Part shown: one piece after another, positions 1 through 14,086 of the stretch
How positions within the stretch are numbered: the first letter of the stretch is position 1
How the letters are laid out: each line of letters starts with the position of its first letter
Source of the DNA: Triops longicaudatus
Taxonomy: Eukaryota; Arthropoda; Branchiopoda; Notostraca; Triopsidae
DNA length: 64,000 nt
NCBI GenBank assembly: GCA_022885665.1
Contig: JAGQDJ010000618.1
Location: 124,001-188,000, forward strand
Direction of reading: 5' to 3'
Translations under genes and position numbers: made by a program
The notes under the pieces: generated by a model
Told to the model about the DNA's origin: nothing
Database searches by the model: none
The model's input: the letters and a program-made list of their open reading frames with translations, nothing else

Positions 1-3000
1 TATTGTTTCTCATAAAACGTTCGAAGTTACCCTATGGGATCAGAATAACCCATTTGACGCGTGTATTTATTCCTAGAAAATCATTCCTACAAGGTTTAAT
101 AATCATTGCACTATTTATCAGTAGCTTACCACGCGTTAAACCTAATATTACCAAACTCATTCTCGAAGTGTAACAAAAAATGTTCCACGAATACAGTGGT
201 GAAACAACTCTTCACAAATGTCTTTAATACCCATTATCTAAAAGGAAAGGATGAAAACCCAAGTCAGGTGACGTGTACCTATTGCCTACCACAGTGTCCC
301 TGGTTTTTATGGCCCACGTGGGGATTTTTGTTGTTGGAACAGAACATTAAGTCACCTAAGACCTATTAAACTTGTTTTCCTTCGAAAAGCGCATAAATTC
401 TACTGAAAACAAATAAATCTGAAAAGTAAAGAAGCTAAATTTAGCCACACGGAAAAGGGGTCTCTTGATTTAACAGGCTACGGCTTCTAGTTTGACACAT
501 TTTTAAGAACGCTGTAGTAGGAAAAGTTTGCTCGGGTTCAAATACGCAGTAAGTCAGCGTTTCAAAAGTTCTCCAGCGCGAAGGGGAAAATGTTTTCAAA
601 GCTGAGGCGGTGACGCAATATCCGTGTTTTAAGACCAAATAAAATATCTCCTTGTAATATAAAATGAGTTTCGCAAGTTCCGTTCAAGAAAGCAGCGTAC
701 GTAAGTTACTAAAGATTTTTATCGCTTGACATACTTATCTTACCATGTTAGCGCGTGTGTTCAATCGAACAAATTAACCAAATATAACGCACTGCGCGCA
801 AAATGAAACTTTCGAGAAGTGACTGAAGTACATTAAAACAACGTTGATAATGGATGATGCATTAGATGGCTGATATTTGATAATAAATGCTTGACTAAAT
901 TCTTTGTTGACTGATAATTCACTGAGTTTGTTGATATATTGCTTACGTAATACTCGGGAGTGAACCATGTATTGGCAATTCGCACGGCATACTAAACGGC
1001 GACCTTCAACGCCTTCAACATTGAGAAGATGGTTACAATGAATTTCATCCAATTAGGTTGATGTTCACTACAGCAGAAAATTCACCATAACCTTATTCAG
1101 AAAGTCCTCTTTACGGTCAAGCTACACATGGAGCACGCATGGCTGCTGAACTTTCACACCAATTAAGATTAAACATGCGCACGTGCTGTAGAATCGTTTC
1201 AGAATGTGTCCTTACTTGCCAAAATTTAATTAGATCTCCCAAGTCGTTCGCTAAGGAGGAAATTAGACGCCAATGGTCAGTGGGAATTCATCGGAGGGGG
1301 AAGTGGGCGTGGTGTCGGCACACTTGAATCCAATTTCCTCCCCGCTCCGGTCGAAAAATTTCAGGGGTTCACTTTTACAATCCCATAAAAAAACTACTGA
1401 AATTAACCTAACCAAATTTTGCACTTTCAAAAGCCAATTTTGTTCCAAGATTCTAATCCTTGGTTCAGAAAAAAAATGTTGAACGTCTTTCACGCACGAG
1501 CGTGAGTGAACTGAAGACCACATTTAGACGCTGAAGCCGACGCCGGCGTCGGCGGCCACGACGCCCAGACCGGGAAGTACGGTGCGGAGGCGGGGCTTCG
1601 CGCTCAATTACATTCCACCGATAGAAAATAAAAAGTCTTTTCCTGCTGTCTCTGTGCCAAGAAGTCTCGTAACCCGAATCGCCTAAAACGGGAAATGTTC
1701 TAACTTGGGATGAATCATCCGAAGAATTCAACAATGCGGTAAAATTCAACTTTGAATTTTAGTGTCCAATACTTTTCCAGTTTTAAGCATACAGAACGTT
1801 GGATTATAAAGAATTGAAACTGAATTCCTGGTTACGAATACTTCGTAGGATTTTCAAAAGTAAGAACTTTGCTTTAGCTCATTGAACTGATGTCGAAAAG
1901 GTCATTAAAACAATAATAAAGGACAGAGACAATTAGACCAATCAAAAACCGAAAAGAGTTTTACAAATCCTTTAAAAAATTCTGATATTGTCAATTATTC
2001 ATGTACAAAAGAAAGTAATGCTTTAATGCAATAATGTTTTAATGCAATTGTAATCACTAAGAAGGCACGCATTCGAGAAACTTTTCGAGTTTGAGTTTTA
2101 AGCGTGCAAAAATTCATTATATTTTAAAAAATCTGTATTCCTTATTATATTCAGACGTGCCTGCACTTCATATGGTTTCAGCTACAGCTATAGTCTTGTT
2201 TACCCATATTGTTTTCAGCTTTAAATGGCTTGTGTTTTCAGTTAAGTTTCCAAGCATTTTTCGTCACGAATCGCGTCCTCCCTGACTGACCCACGCTAGC
2301 CTCGGAAAAGCCGTCAGCCATAGCACAGAAAAAAAGGTCAGAGTTTGCTAGGTAACTTTGAACATTGGATTTGCATGGAGACGGAAGGCTGTGAATTTTT
2401 TTTTATTTATGTCACATAAACAACAATCTTTTTATTATTTTATTGGACAAGAAGAAGTCTCTAGCTGTCAAATTTGTTTTTTAATAGTGAAAACTCGAAG
2501 ACACTGAAAATGTGCTTTTCAGACTTTTTCTCCTCGTTTCAATTTCTTGTTATGAAATGGATTAAAAAAAACGATGTAAAATATAAGCTTGGTTTTTATA
2601 TCCAAAGGAAGCCTATTCATCGGTGAACCTGAATGAATAAGCTTAATAATTAATAGGCTTAATTGTCCATAGGAATAGATTGTTGCGTTGTGTAGCTGAA
2701 TCGCAGTGAGTTAAAAAAAATTAAATAAAATGTTCATTGTCACACGAGGTATTTAGAATAACCCATATTTACAGTACCAACACGCTTGTGTCGCTAGAAT
2801 ACAATTACTAATCGAAATGTGGTCGGGATTTTACCACACAAAAAAAAAAAAAAATCAGTGACATTTTTTAAACCTAGTCGAACGCATGGTAAAAATAGAG
2901 CCAATTAAAACCCGTGACAAAAATCGAAAAACAGCCAGTTTATTAAACTCTTACTATCTCTTTCTCCCCTCGTTCAAGTTCGGTACATCTTCCAGGTTGG

Positions 3001-5288
3001 CTTCCTGAAGGAAATCTCAAGAATGGAAAGCAAACATCACGAGCGAAAGGGAAGTACGTCGTCGAACTCATCAATTTCTTTCACTGATTGGCAGAACCTT
3101 ATGGAGTTTGTACTACAGACGTCGAGACGAGAGGCAGAAAAGCCCAGACTTCCGGCATGGCCCTATTTTTAGTTTCTATACGTCTTTTGCTCCCCTTTTC
3201 CACCCCAACTTGCGCGGAGTTAAGAAAGACACTCCTCAATAGGAGATAACTTTCCTCACTTTTACCTTCTACCCACAAAAAAAAAAGAAAAAAAGGTCTG
3301 TCTGCTCCAGTCTGTCGGTTTGACAAGAAAGGCTCGTCGGTTTAGTGTTAAGACCTTAAGAATGTGTGTAATAGGGAAGTGGGCGGAGTGGTTGGACACT
3401 CGGAAGTGTCAGCGGCAATGGGCAATGTACTCCAAAAACAAGTACTTGAACAACTTGAAACCGTACCCAATGGCTCTCGTTAACAGTCTGATCGTTAAAA
3501 ATCACTGAAGACGCTCTAAAACTGACCGCTGGGTTAACTAAATGTTGGCTAGTGATTATTTTAAGGAGAACCCGTTTTAAGAATGCGGTCGCCTTTTCAT
3601 GGGCCGGGTATACAACGTACCCAAAGGAATGTAGGAATTCTTTGACGTCAGTTTCAAATGCGAATCTCCTGGATTCATCGACGGAAGCTTATAACCGTGG
3701 CGTAGAGGAAAATACCGGCTCAACGAATGAGAAGAAATATTAAAAACTTTTAAGATCTTTTTTAAGGAGAAAAGAGGAAGGGGTGGAAAAAATTGGAAAA
3801 TTCCCCGTGGGCAAATTATTCCATTTTATACTTGAAGGTTGTAAGGGGAATTCTTTCGGGAAGGGCTTAAGTGCACCCACCGGAAGAAATTAAAAGAGAG
3901 CTTAACATTTGTAAAGCAGTGGATCTCTTGCTTGTTTTCCGCAACTTTTGTGTCTGCAAATCACAAGGGAAGAACACAACAGATGTAAGACAGCCCTCGG
4001 GCAACGTTTATAGCTCGTAAATGTGTAAATCGTAAAGAAGTAAAAATAGAGAAATTTGGAGAAATACTGGCAAAATATATTTTTGGAGCATGTGTAGCCC
4101 ATTTTTGTGCTTTCCTGCGTGGCACATATCCTTTAAAAATGAATTCCATTAATCGGCAGCCGTCTTCAAAATCTTTTCTTTTTATTTCCGTTAATTAAGC
4201 GTTTGAGAATACTGTATATGCCTTTAGAAAGGGGAATTTTAACTCAAATTTTCTTCCGTTTTAACATCCTTATGGAATACAAAACGCGTCTAACAGCGGT
4301 ATTTCCTTTCATATTCATGATCGTGGTCTAAACATCGTATAACCCACATGTCATTATTTGTATTAGGTGCGATAGTAACGAATGTGAAATGTGAAAGATT
4401 CAATTCTTTTCTTTCTTTAGACCTTCATTTGCTATTCAAACGCCATCTCTTAGCGCTATTTGTCCAAACGGAAACTCGATTAGTTCCATCAACGTTATTA
4501 ACATAAAGTTTGACCGTCGTGGTCACTAGCGTTTGAACGTGCAATGGGTTACGTCACCGAACTGCAGCCAATCAGTGTGAAGGGCGACACAAGCGATAGC
4601 CAGTCATTGTAAATGTTACATTCCGACTTGAAATTTGATTTTATCACACACAAATCTGTTAATTAATGTGTCCATTTCTCAGATTTAAACACATTTTATA
4701 AACTTGCAATCTTTGTCATGTATTTTCCGTGTATTAAAAATGAAATCGTGTAGTGAAACGTGCTATTGGTTAGAAACGTTTGAAACGTTAAAAAGGAGAA
4801 AAATCTAGGAAATACATATGCGAATGTAAGCAACAGAAAGAAAAGTAACATACCACACAAAACATGATTTTGAGTGGATACATGTTTCCATTGAGCTAAT
4901 ATTATGTTATCTTTTAGATCAGCTGTTATGACCTGTAAGCTAATTTAAATTGAAGAAAATGAAAGGAAATGTAATTGAATGAAACGAAAAAGAAGTAAAG
5001 CCTTCAAATTTTACGAATATGAGAAACGTATATTTAACAAGAAATACAAGAATTGCACACATCCTCTGTCAAGGAGAAGCGCATAACAGGTGATATCTGT
5101 CCTCAGTAGTACTTTCCGTTCGAACACGCGCGCATTCCAATGACGTCAGGGTTCAGCGCCATCTGCATTTCCCACCACGAGACGGCCTAACCTACTTTTA
5201 AATAACGAAGAATTTCTATCCGACGTGTTGACCTTATCACTCGTGGGAGGTGATTTAATGGGTCTGTAATTGGAGGCATTTCTGACAG
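1..5288. other. Non-coding stretch with no recognisable gene
   Basis: I see no conserved protein exon or RNA gene here. The open frames are short, overlap on both strands and show no family motif. Notable sequence: a GC-rich patch at about 1530-1600 containing a perfect 16-bp palindrome (1537-1552) and a GC box; an A-run near 2840; a TTACGTCA site followed by CCAATCAG at about 4550-4575; and near the end the likely promoter of the small gene that follows. A distal exon or a regulatory role cannot be excluded. Confidence 0.5.
5137..5165 (+). promoter_or_regulatory. CCAAT/CRE promoter elements before the small coiled-coil gene
   Basis: A CCAAT box (5137-5141) runs directly into a perfect cAMP-response element TGACGTCA (5141-5148). 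A GCGCCATCTG motif follows at 5156-5165. They lie 120-150 bp before the first ATG of the coiled-coil gene, a normal spacing for a proximal promoter. The sites are seen directly; the promoter function is inferred. Confidence 0.45.
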
Positions 5289-5725
5289 ATGATGCAGCCG
5301 GAAGCTGTGAATCAAGGTACATGACTTAATTATCCTTTTGTCGGCTTAATTTTGGACGTTAATTAGGAGATTCTGCTATGGAGGAGGCTGTGGGTGATAA
5401 GGAAACCAGGAAGGTGTGTTTTTTAAATATTTGTTTTGAAGCAGATAACATGTTTTCTGGCGTTTCTTAGATGCGAATCCAGAGGCTATTGGACGAACAT
5501 CAAGAAATGCTCCTGAAGTTAGAGCAAGACAAGAAAGAAAAGGCGGCTTTACTGCAACAGGCGCAGGAAGAGTTGGCCCGGGCTAAAGAAGAAAGCGAAA
5601 TGGTGCGGAAATTGTTAGCTGAAGCCACCGAAAAAGCTCAGCAAGCGAAACTAGAGGAAGAACGATTGAAAACGGAAGTTGAACAAAAATCCCAAACGGA
5701 AGTTAAAGAAAATTCTTCATCTTAA
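5289..5725 (+). CDS. Small coiled-coil protein, about 109 residues, unknown function
   Basis: Three exons join cleanly: 5289-5316, 5367-5413 and 5471-5725, with 50- and 57-bp GT-AG introns. The frame stays open through both junctions. The product is rich in Glu, Lys, Gln and Leu with an acidic N-terminus (MMQPEAVNQGDSAMEEAV). From about residue 26 it is almost entirely predicted coiled coil (RIQRLLDEHQEMLLKLEQ and onward), and it ends in a Ser-rich tail. There is no signal peptide or membrane segment. Translation could start at either of two adjacent ATGs, or at the ATG in exon 2 (5378). A CCAAT/CRE promoter lies just upstream. I do not recognise the family. The two matching short introns and in-frame joins make a real gene likely; the function is unknown. 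Confidence 0.6.
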
Positions 5726-8700
5726 TCTTTATTCTCAAATGCCCCCATTTCCTATGATTTGCTATACTAAACGTTCTAACTTGCTAATTTTAGCTTCCAT
5801 GACGCGGTGATAGACATTATATGCAACCCGTGTGCATTCTTGCCTGATATTTCAATGTTGTTTTGACGTAAAATGCCTAAAAGTGATTAAAGATGTTAAA
5901 TTACCAGACTTTTGGGCCGTGTGTTTACGTAAGAATTCTACTGGCAAGAAATTTGCAGGTTTTCAGCACTTCTTCGCGAGTAATTGCTTTCAAAAGCCAG
6001 CTACTGGCTTCAACGAAGATTTTGGTAAATCTTCGTTCTCACGATTCTAAGTGAGTTATATTTTCTTTAAATAACTTAAACTCTAGAAGGTCGGAAATAA
6101 TTGTTAGTTTCTAACGTCAGTAGCTATCCTTACGATGGGTCCATTTGTACTTATTAAAGCACTTTTTGTGCTCGGTCTCAACATGCAACGTTAGTTAATA
6201 TTTAACCTTCTTTGGGGGGAGCGTTTTGATAGCTTAATTGACGTTAATGGTACTGCATTTTCCATCCCAAACAAAACGCGAGAATATATCATGCTTATCG
6301 ACAGTGAAGTAAATTTATTGCCAAATTTATTTTAATCTTTTCTTGTATGCGTAAGGTTTGTTGTATTGTATCAGTGTTTTTCCACCCAGCATTAGCTCTA
6401 CAAGAGAACTTCGTCATAACGAGCCTACTGCGAATAGAAACGCTGTTTCGCATACTTCTTTGTTTCAGATGCTTTTCTCTACCGTTACATAGGTCACAAA
6501 CATAAAACCTGTCCATTATAGCATCCTGATCGTTGTAAAAACTATCGTTATAACGAGATTTTATTTTAAATCACAGTAGAACCTTAGATTTAGGTCCCAG
6601 TACCAAAGGTTGCAATTCAAATTTTTGGCGCCTTAGTTTTCGCCATGTTAGTAACAGCGAACGTCATCTATTGGGCAGAAATTGAAGTAAGCCATTTACT
6701 CAAGCTGACTGTCATATTTCGTCGCACGGGCGCATTTCCCCACCATTGCTAGCCAACTATAACTGACAGTGTCGATTCGTGTCGTTTCTTGATTACGAAG
6801 ATTAAATGGTGGGAAGCGACGCTATCGAGATAAAGATGGCGGCAATCAATTTACCAAAACTGCTGAATTGAACAATCGGGCCCTAAACCGCCAACAGACA
6901 CCAAGCATTTGAATTAAACTGATTTAAATTTATCGCAAGATGTTGGCAGATTAAAACCCAAAAGTTCAAGGACTGAAAACATGATCAGTTTTGGCGGGAA
7001 AAAGCGATAAAGCGTTCTTTGCCTACAATGTCTACCATTTGAGACGTATATAATATCTCAAATTGTTCTTTTTCAATCAATTGTTCAATGTGGCTTTCTT
7101 AACTTAGTTAAGAGAATTTACAGAAATGCCTGGATACGGATAGAACAGCTGGTAGATAAGCTATGAATACAGTATTTCTTCGTGACACTAGTACCACCTT
7201 TCAATCGCGTGGTCAAATAAGTTACAGGTATTGCTTGTAACTCAGGATGAAATAGGGCAAACCAAATAACAAAACACAGTCCCCGAATTGTGAGCCTACC
7301 AGGATGAGTCCTCATAAGAAATTCCTCTCCCCGAATATTCCTCCGCATGTCTTCGTCGCCGTAACTCAGGCAGACTGCCAGTGAATGTCCCTTTAAATCT
7401 AAAATATGCCGAGGATGTTGCTTCTCCTTCTGACAAGTCCCGTAAGCTAGTTGACCTCTTAACTCATTCCTTTCATTCCTCATTTTCCTTTTTTTTCTTT
7501 TTAAATGCCCAAAATGATCTCAACCCTTCTCAGTTTCGTAACAATACGCGAAAAATTTGTCCCCTCAGAAATGAGAGCACTCCGCTATTTCGGAACTTCT
7601 CGGCTCTTTACTAAACGCGCAAGTCTGTTATCCTCAGCCATGGTTCTTTTGTTTGTCGCTGGGAAATCGAGGGCAAAAGCTTCTGTCAGCCTAACAATGC
7701 CACAATGCTCACCCAAGTGGAATACGACTCGTATTCCCTAACGCTAATAATGAAAATGACCTTCTCTGTTTGTCCACCCTTCGTCACCCTCTCCGTCATT
7801 CTACCTCCTTGCAGTGTCCTCCCTAAACACTTTACACTAGTTCTGTTCCTACGTGCGTGCGTTAGTTAAAGCTCTCTCTTTCTCTCTGTCTCTGGCGCTC
7901 TCTAGAATGAATATATAGGCCCAGCACAGTTTCCGAAATTGCGGTCAGGGACGCATGCCGACGTCCGTCTCGCTTCTGCAACCAAGTCGGAGTGTGTACT
8001 GTACAGTTGAGTCCCTAAAATCTCTATGTCCTAGTCCCTTCGAAAAACGTACCTAAGCCGTGGCCAAAAACCTCGAAAACCGTACCGAAAAAAAGGCGCA
8101 ACGAAAACCTTTTTCCTGCCCTAGAATACCTTAATGCGTGCACAAATCTCTCGACTCATGTTTAGGAGAAAAAGAAAGAAACAAGTCCGCCACTCTGAAC
8201 CCAATTTAACTCAATGAAATGAGGTCACGTGGATAGAGCACACGCAGAGCATACGTGCAATTCTATCAACCTTGTCCTGTTCAAATAACCAGCTTTTGGG
8301 GTCCGACAGAAAAGGCCTATGCAATATTTATCGACGATTGTCATCGAGTTGACCTTTTCCTTATTTCTACGTCGTTAACTTTACCAACTTTCCCTCAGCC
8401 GTTACCCTGTAAAAGTCGGCTCGTTAGAGGCCTAAATTACGACCGGACCGAGAAATTCGGGCGTTGTTTTCAAGGAGACTTGAATGTATTCATTTTCATT
8501 CATTTATACAAGAATGTTTGGGTGAAAACGAAGGCCTTTTTACATTTTTTTGGGTGGTGGGGTTATAAAATAGCAATTACAGCTGAATTCTGAAACGAGG
8601 AGCGAATCCCAAAGCAGAGGTCGTAAAATTCTTACGCGGGGAAGTCACGGAATCCATAAAACTTTGATTTGTTAGCTTTTCCCTCAGCTTCCACGCCAGT

Positions 8701-11700
8701 TGCAGCTTCCTTGTGTTCTGAAAAGTAATTTGGACCAAAATGGGCTTTCTTGAAAATTAATTAAGCGTGCTTACAGATTTGAGACTTAAGCCTAAAAATT
8801 TGCTTGAGCAGCGTAACTACTTTCTGGAATTTAAATTGTAATACATCATGCGACAGTTTCGTGAGACTTACTATAATAAGTGGTGTTGAAACTTACAATT
8901 TAAGTTTCATGAAGTTTAATAAAGTTCAATGAAGTTTATTAAAAATTTGACATTAATTTATCGTCTTAAATTTGCTCTTTTCACACGAAACGTATTCAGC
9001 CGATGTATTTCGATATTTGCTTTGTACGCGATTTTGTAGTCTTATGATGCTAATTATTCGAAAGTTGTGACTTTTGTCTCGCGTTGTCACTGACCCGAGT
9101 CCTGCACAGAAATGGTTACAAAAAGTACCTTGAAACATTTGACTTTCTTGTATTCCTTTTATTTCCTAAAACTTTTACTTTAAAATAATGTTTTCACTAA
9201 AATTTCAAAAATATTGGCTTGCCCTGTCATGCAAAGGTAATAAGGCATTGCTGCAATAGACAGAGCGAAGGGTACGGGGGAGGGGTAAGGAGGGCGAAAC
9301 TGAAAAGGGTTCAAGACGAAAAGCATTTAGGTCTAGTAAACAACTCACCCTGAAATTATGCGCTGCACTTAACTCGTATTTACACAAGTCCCTACAAAAC
9401 ATAGCGGAAATTTGCTGATGTACCGAGAAACATTTTTACCCCCACTGTGCATGAGCAACATACTATATTGTACGTACGGTTTTCCCAACCCCTTGCCAAG
9501 GGAGGTAAAATAGGTCAATGGGGAGCTGAACAGCAACGGCCCAATCAAAGCTGTTCAAGGTTTAATTCCGAGCTATTTCTTTCTTGAATAGGCACATGTG
9601 TAGCCCTCTCATACAAGAATACATGTATACATGTGTGTAATGTGCTTGTTTTTCCCCGGTTTTGCCTGATAACACAATAAGGTGTGCTAAAGTGGGTGAA
9701 AATAAGACGAGGGAGAGAACGAGTGATTCTCTCCGTTGTGTCTCGCAATTGTGACCCACTTTCCCTCCCCCCGAAACATTTCCCCATTTTTGTATACCGT
9801 AACCCTGCATTTTCCACGTGTTCTGTCTCACTCTTTTACGGCAATAAAAGTGATTTTTCTTTCGAGAAATGAAAAAAGAATAAAAATAAGAAGAATGTTA
9901 ATGGTACACTTAGAAGAATGGAGTATTATCTAGTATATAAGAAAATCGTGAAATGTAACAGCTTAAAAGAGGAGAAATTGAGAGAACAGAATATATATAT
10001 CCTTAATTCGACAAATAATGGCATTATAAATAAATATTTAAAGCAGGTAAATGTTCGAAGCGATCTTAGACCTAGTTCCATCTTTTATGCATCTTTTTAT
10101 TAAATCTTGCCTTTATTAAAGCTCTTCTCATATCTTTCTTTTCGCTCTCTAAACGGTTTTAATGCAAACAAATACACTTATGCTGTGTGACTTCCAACAC
10201 TAAATACTATCAGGATCACCCTAATCAAACGAACCACGATTTTGAACGCTCTTGACGAGGGTGATCCGCCAATAGCTTTTTTTCGCGAATAACGAGCGTT
10301 GGTCTCGCGAATTTCTCCCCCGAATACGAGACCAGCCAAAAAATATCTACAAAAGAAATAATTATGAAAGACGATAAGAGCTGACAGAGGGGAGAAAATG
10401 AGGGCACAGGATATGCCTCTTTAATTCGGGTAGAAATGGCCTCTAGGATTAGAAACATAGGGAGAAGGGGGTGAATATAGAGAAAGGTGTAGTACAGTGT
10501 TTTGTAATACAGTCATGCATCCTAGGGAGGAAACGGATCCCTAGTGCGTAGTATTCCTTTAGGAGAGAACAACGTCTTTTCTTCGGCCTAATTTCTCGTC
10601 CAGTGACCAAGGCGGTCCAAGGTTTCTTCCTTCCTTCCTTGAGAAACGGTCATATGGTCTTTCTTCTTCCCTTTCTGCTGCTGCTTCTTCTGCGTTCCAA
10701 GTTCCTAGGTTTCTTTTATGATCCCTACATCTGTCCTGGGCCCAGCGAGTCACTGTCGGCCTTGCCCTCCTAAAAATCCCCTCCGCCCTCGATTACGAGT
10801 TCCATCTGTGACCTCCGGCACAAGCATCCTGCAGGTTGGAAGCTTTTTTTTAGACTTTTTGGGACTGGAAGGAAAGAAAAACCTACCGGATTCGATTAAG
10901 CAGATTACGAATTGACACGTAATGCAAGGCATTAGAAAGGAACAAGTAGTGTGCAGCACACGGCAAAAGAGAGGAAAGAAGATTACCGTAATGTTGTTTT
11001 GTTCCGCCGCAAGTCCATAGAATACTAAACTGGGCAGCCGAGAAAGTCTATTAATAATAAATTAGGACAAGGATGTAGAGTTGCATGGGATCCAGACTCG
11101 ATGGTGCGCTACAGTATCTACTTACTCCAGTAGCTGGAAGTAAAAACTTTTTTATTCAGCTGCTGCTTTAACCAGACGAAGTTTCGAACGCCTTTTTGAC
11201 AGTTAAAGGCTTTTAATTTATTGTTATTTTTTAAAGCAAAAAGGACAGTATAATGGTGTAATCCATATACTGTGGTAAAAAGTACAAGCGCCTATTAAAA
11301 GCTCAAAGCTTGCAAAACTCAAAAGAGAACATCATAGCTTCTTAGAAAATCAAGTACACTCATACTGTCTACTGGGGTTATTTTAACAGACAACACGCTT
11401 TTCTTACGTTTTTCTTGTCTGTTTCACGTATTTGTTTAACAAAAAGAATAAGTTACTTTTAGAAATAAGTTGTCTGTAGAATTCCGTCCAAAATCGAATA
11501 AGCTACTGATTTCTACTTTTCTAGTAATATACGCGAGTATTTGATTGTTAAATTACGCGTTCAAAGTTATCCCACGAACAAGAAATTGGACGATAGAAAT
11601 TCAGAACACTTTTGCAGCATACAATTCTTCTTGGCGCTTAGTATAAATTATCAGAACACGCTTAATCATTTTCTTTAAACAAATTTACTTCGGTTACTCT

Positions 11701-13408
11701 AGGACAGAATAGGGTTGAAAAGAGAACGTCTAGTAAGGAATAAATTAAACCTTAAAAATGATAATTCCTTTCATATTCGCTTTTTTTGCGCTTCCTTCGG
11801 TTTCTTACTTCTTTTTTAGTGTTTGTCCAAAATGTGTACAGTTTGATAGTGGTTTTGGCTACTGAATTGCGCTGATAAGCACTTTTCATCAGAAGTCGCG
11901 ACTTTCTTGACCACTTCGCTCCCCCTCTAAAAACCTTTAAACTGTAACACGGGAAAAGGGTCGGAGTTTTTTGGCTAAATTTAAACATCGAGTTTGCTCT
12001 GGTCACAAGGCTGTGAATGTATTTTGATTTACGTGAAGCAACGATCGTCGATGACGTCTTTTTATGGAAAATTGAACATCTAACTCTCGTAGTTTTCTTT
12101 TCATGGTGAAGATTTGAAGACACCGAAACTGTGTCAAGATTGTACAGTACTTTTCAATAAGAACGACCCAAACCTACCTTGAGCTAACCGCACGCCCCCT
12201 GTGACAAATCCGTTGTCTGCATAACAGGGCTTGACTGTGTGTCCATCTGTTAATAGATAAAGACTTTAAGAATGTTTGGAAATTTTATTACTGGCTCCTT
12301 AACTACACGAATCTCTGCGTAAATCGAAGCGCACTCCTTGAATGTTGTATATTGTGAGGTATAGAATATTTCGCAGGCTAATCTCCCACGTGTGATAAGA
12401 TTAAAACGGTCTAAAACGAGCACACCATGTAAAAATGCACGGGAAATTCAACAAGGATTGGTTACAATCGAAACACCTGGGAAGCAAAATACTAGCTAAC
12501 TGCTGTTCGAAAACTGGTCGAACGATCTTTTAATTAAATACTAAAAACTTACTAATGTAACAAATAAGAATACATTTCTATTTACTGCAATTAAGTAAAA
12601 TACTGCATTCAACTGCATGTAAAAATGTCAATAATATTTCTATTGATTCAAGTTCATTGAAATTAATTTTAGAATATTTAATTTGTGTGGATATGCCAAA
12701 TTTTATGTTTCAAATTGATTTTACTATATTGAACACTCAAGATCGTTGCATTTACGATCTTGATTTGACTTCTTTTGGCGCTGTGTAGGTCTGGAAAGGA
12801 GCTTCACCAATGTTGTATCAAGAACATGTAATAATTAAATGCTATTAACAAAATGCAAACAAACATCAGCACCTTCACGTGAAATGTCAGTCATAATTAA
12901 AGCGTATAGTTTTTCTGTGTGTTTCCTGCTGGTAAAGCCTTTTTCGTCATCAATGACGTGCACGAATAATGCAATTGACCTTCGCGGAATGCACGAAAAA
13001 CCCATGTGTTTCCTTGACCGAAACGATGACGACGGTAAACCACTGTCTAACACTAGTTAACCTCTGATGCCAAACCTTTATTCAGCCACAAAAGCTCTCC
13101 TTAGAGATCGACTAGGGTCGAAGGTTAAAGCACTCGAATTCGTCTGTAACGGGTTATTCTTCACTAACTCCAGATTCATACGCTTTGCAACTTCTAATTT
13201 CACCAAATTAACGATATTGTTATATTAATTTATATTTCTGTAATTGTTTCTCACTAGTCTTTTCAGATCCAACTCTTTCTAGCCTCTATCTAAAGGCAAG
13301 AAAGAAGCAGTTTTAAATGAATTTTGGCCAATTCCTCAGCATTGTATCCAAAAGCTTTAACCTTATCCGCAATATTTAATTAATTCATTTTCTTAACTAT
13401 TTTTCTTC

Positions 13409-13455
13409 ATTTATTGTCTTCATTAATTTTTTATTTATTGTCTTCATTAATTTTT
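13409..13455. repeat. Two-copy 24-bp tandem duplication
   Basis: The unit ATTTATTGTCTTCATTAATT occurs twice in a row with a period of 24 bp (starts at 13409 and 13433). The copies are essentially identical, so this is a recent local duplication in AT-rich non-coding DNA. Confidence 0.8.
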
Positions 13456-13964
13456 AATGTATTTCCTTTATTTATTAGCTAATGTTGATCAGAGTTTCTT
13501 ACACTTTTCAATGACTTCTACGCGTCGCTTTGGCGTCTTCTATCTCTGTATTCGTTCCCATTTCTGTTTCTTGTCTTGTGGCCCACAAAGCGCTATTGTG
13601 CACAATACGTATACAGTGCAGTACAGTTAACACTCGTTCTGTTCCGATTTATTTATCTCCGCCTGTTTGCTAATTAGAGCAGGAAATCTGCTAGACGAGA
13701 CTGCCTGCAAGCTTTTCGCCTTGTGAACGTTCGAAAGTATAGAAACGATGATGATGGGGTGCGAAACTAGGGCGTCTCACCTTCTGTGACCTTCTATGAC
13801 CACAAAGCTCCAACTCAGCTCCGTTCGGCTTCGAGGACGAGTAATCGCACTGTTCTCTTCGCCCTTGACCTGTTAAGCCTCCCCTTTGACGAACGGGCCT
13901 GGTATGCATTTCAAACAGTACTTCATACTGCACTCCTTACAGTACACAAACTTATACGTACAAA

Positions 13965-14086
13965 TAAACTGCCTACATTATTTAGGTAAATTATCTAATA
14001 ATTTAATGTTATTTATTTATGCTATTATGTTTATTTTATTCAATTAATTTTACTTAAGTAAACTGCCTAAGTTGTTTAGGCTAAAT
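13965..14086. repeat. Imperfect direct repeats flanking an AT-rich spacer
   Basis: Two copies of about 27 bp, at 13965-13991 and 14059-14086, share TAAACTGCCTA, then TTTAGG, then TAAAT. They are separated by about 67 bp of very AT-rich sequence. They may be a local duplication or the remains of a small element; no function is evident. Confidence 0.6.

Noticed and set aside
10295..10335. TGGTCTCG ... CGAGACCA inverted repeat
   Set aside because: Short stem, no target duplication, no second copy seen; probably chance or an isolated hairpin.
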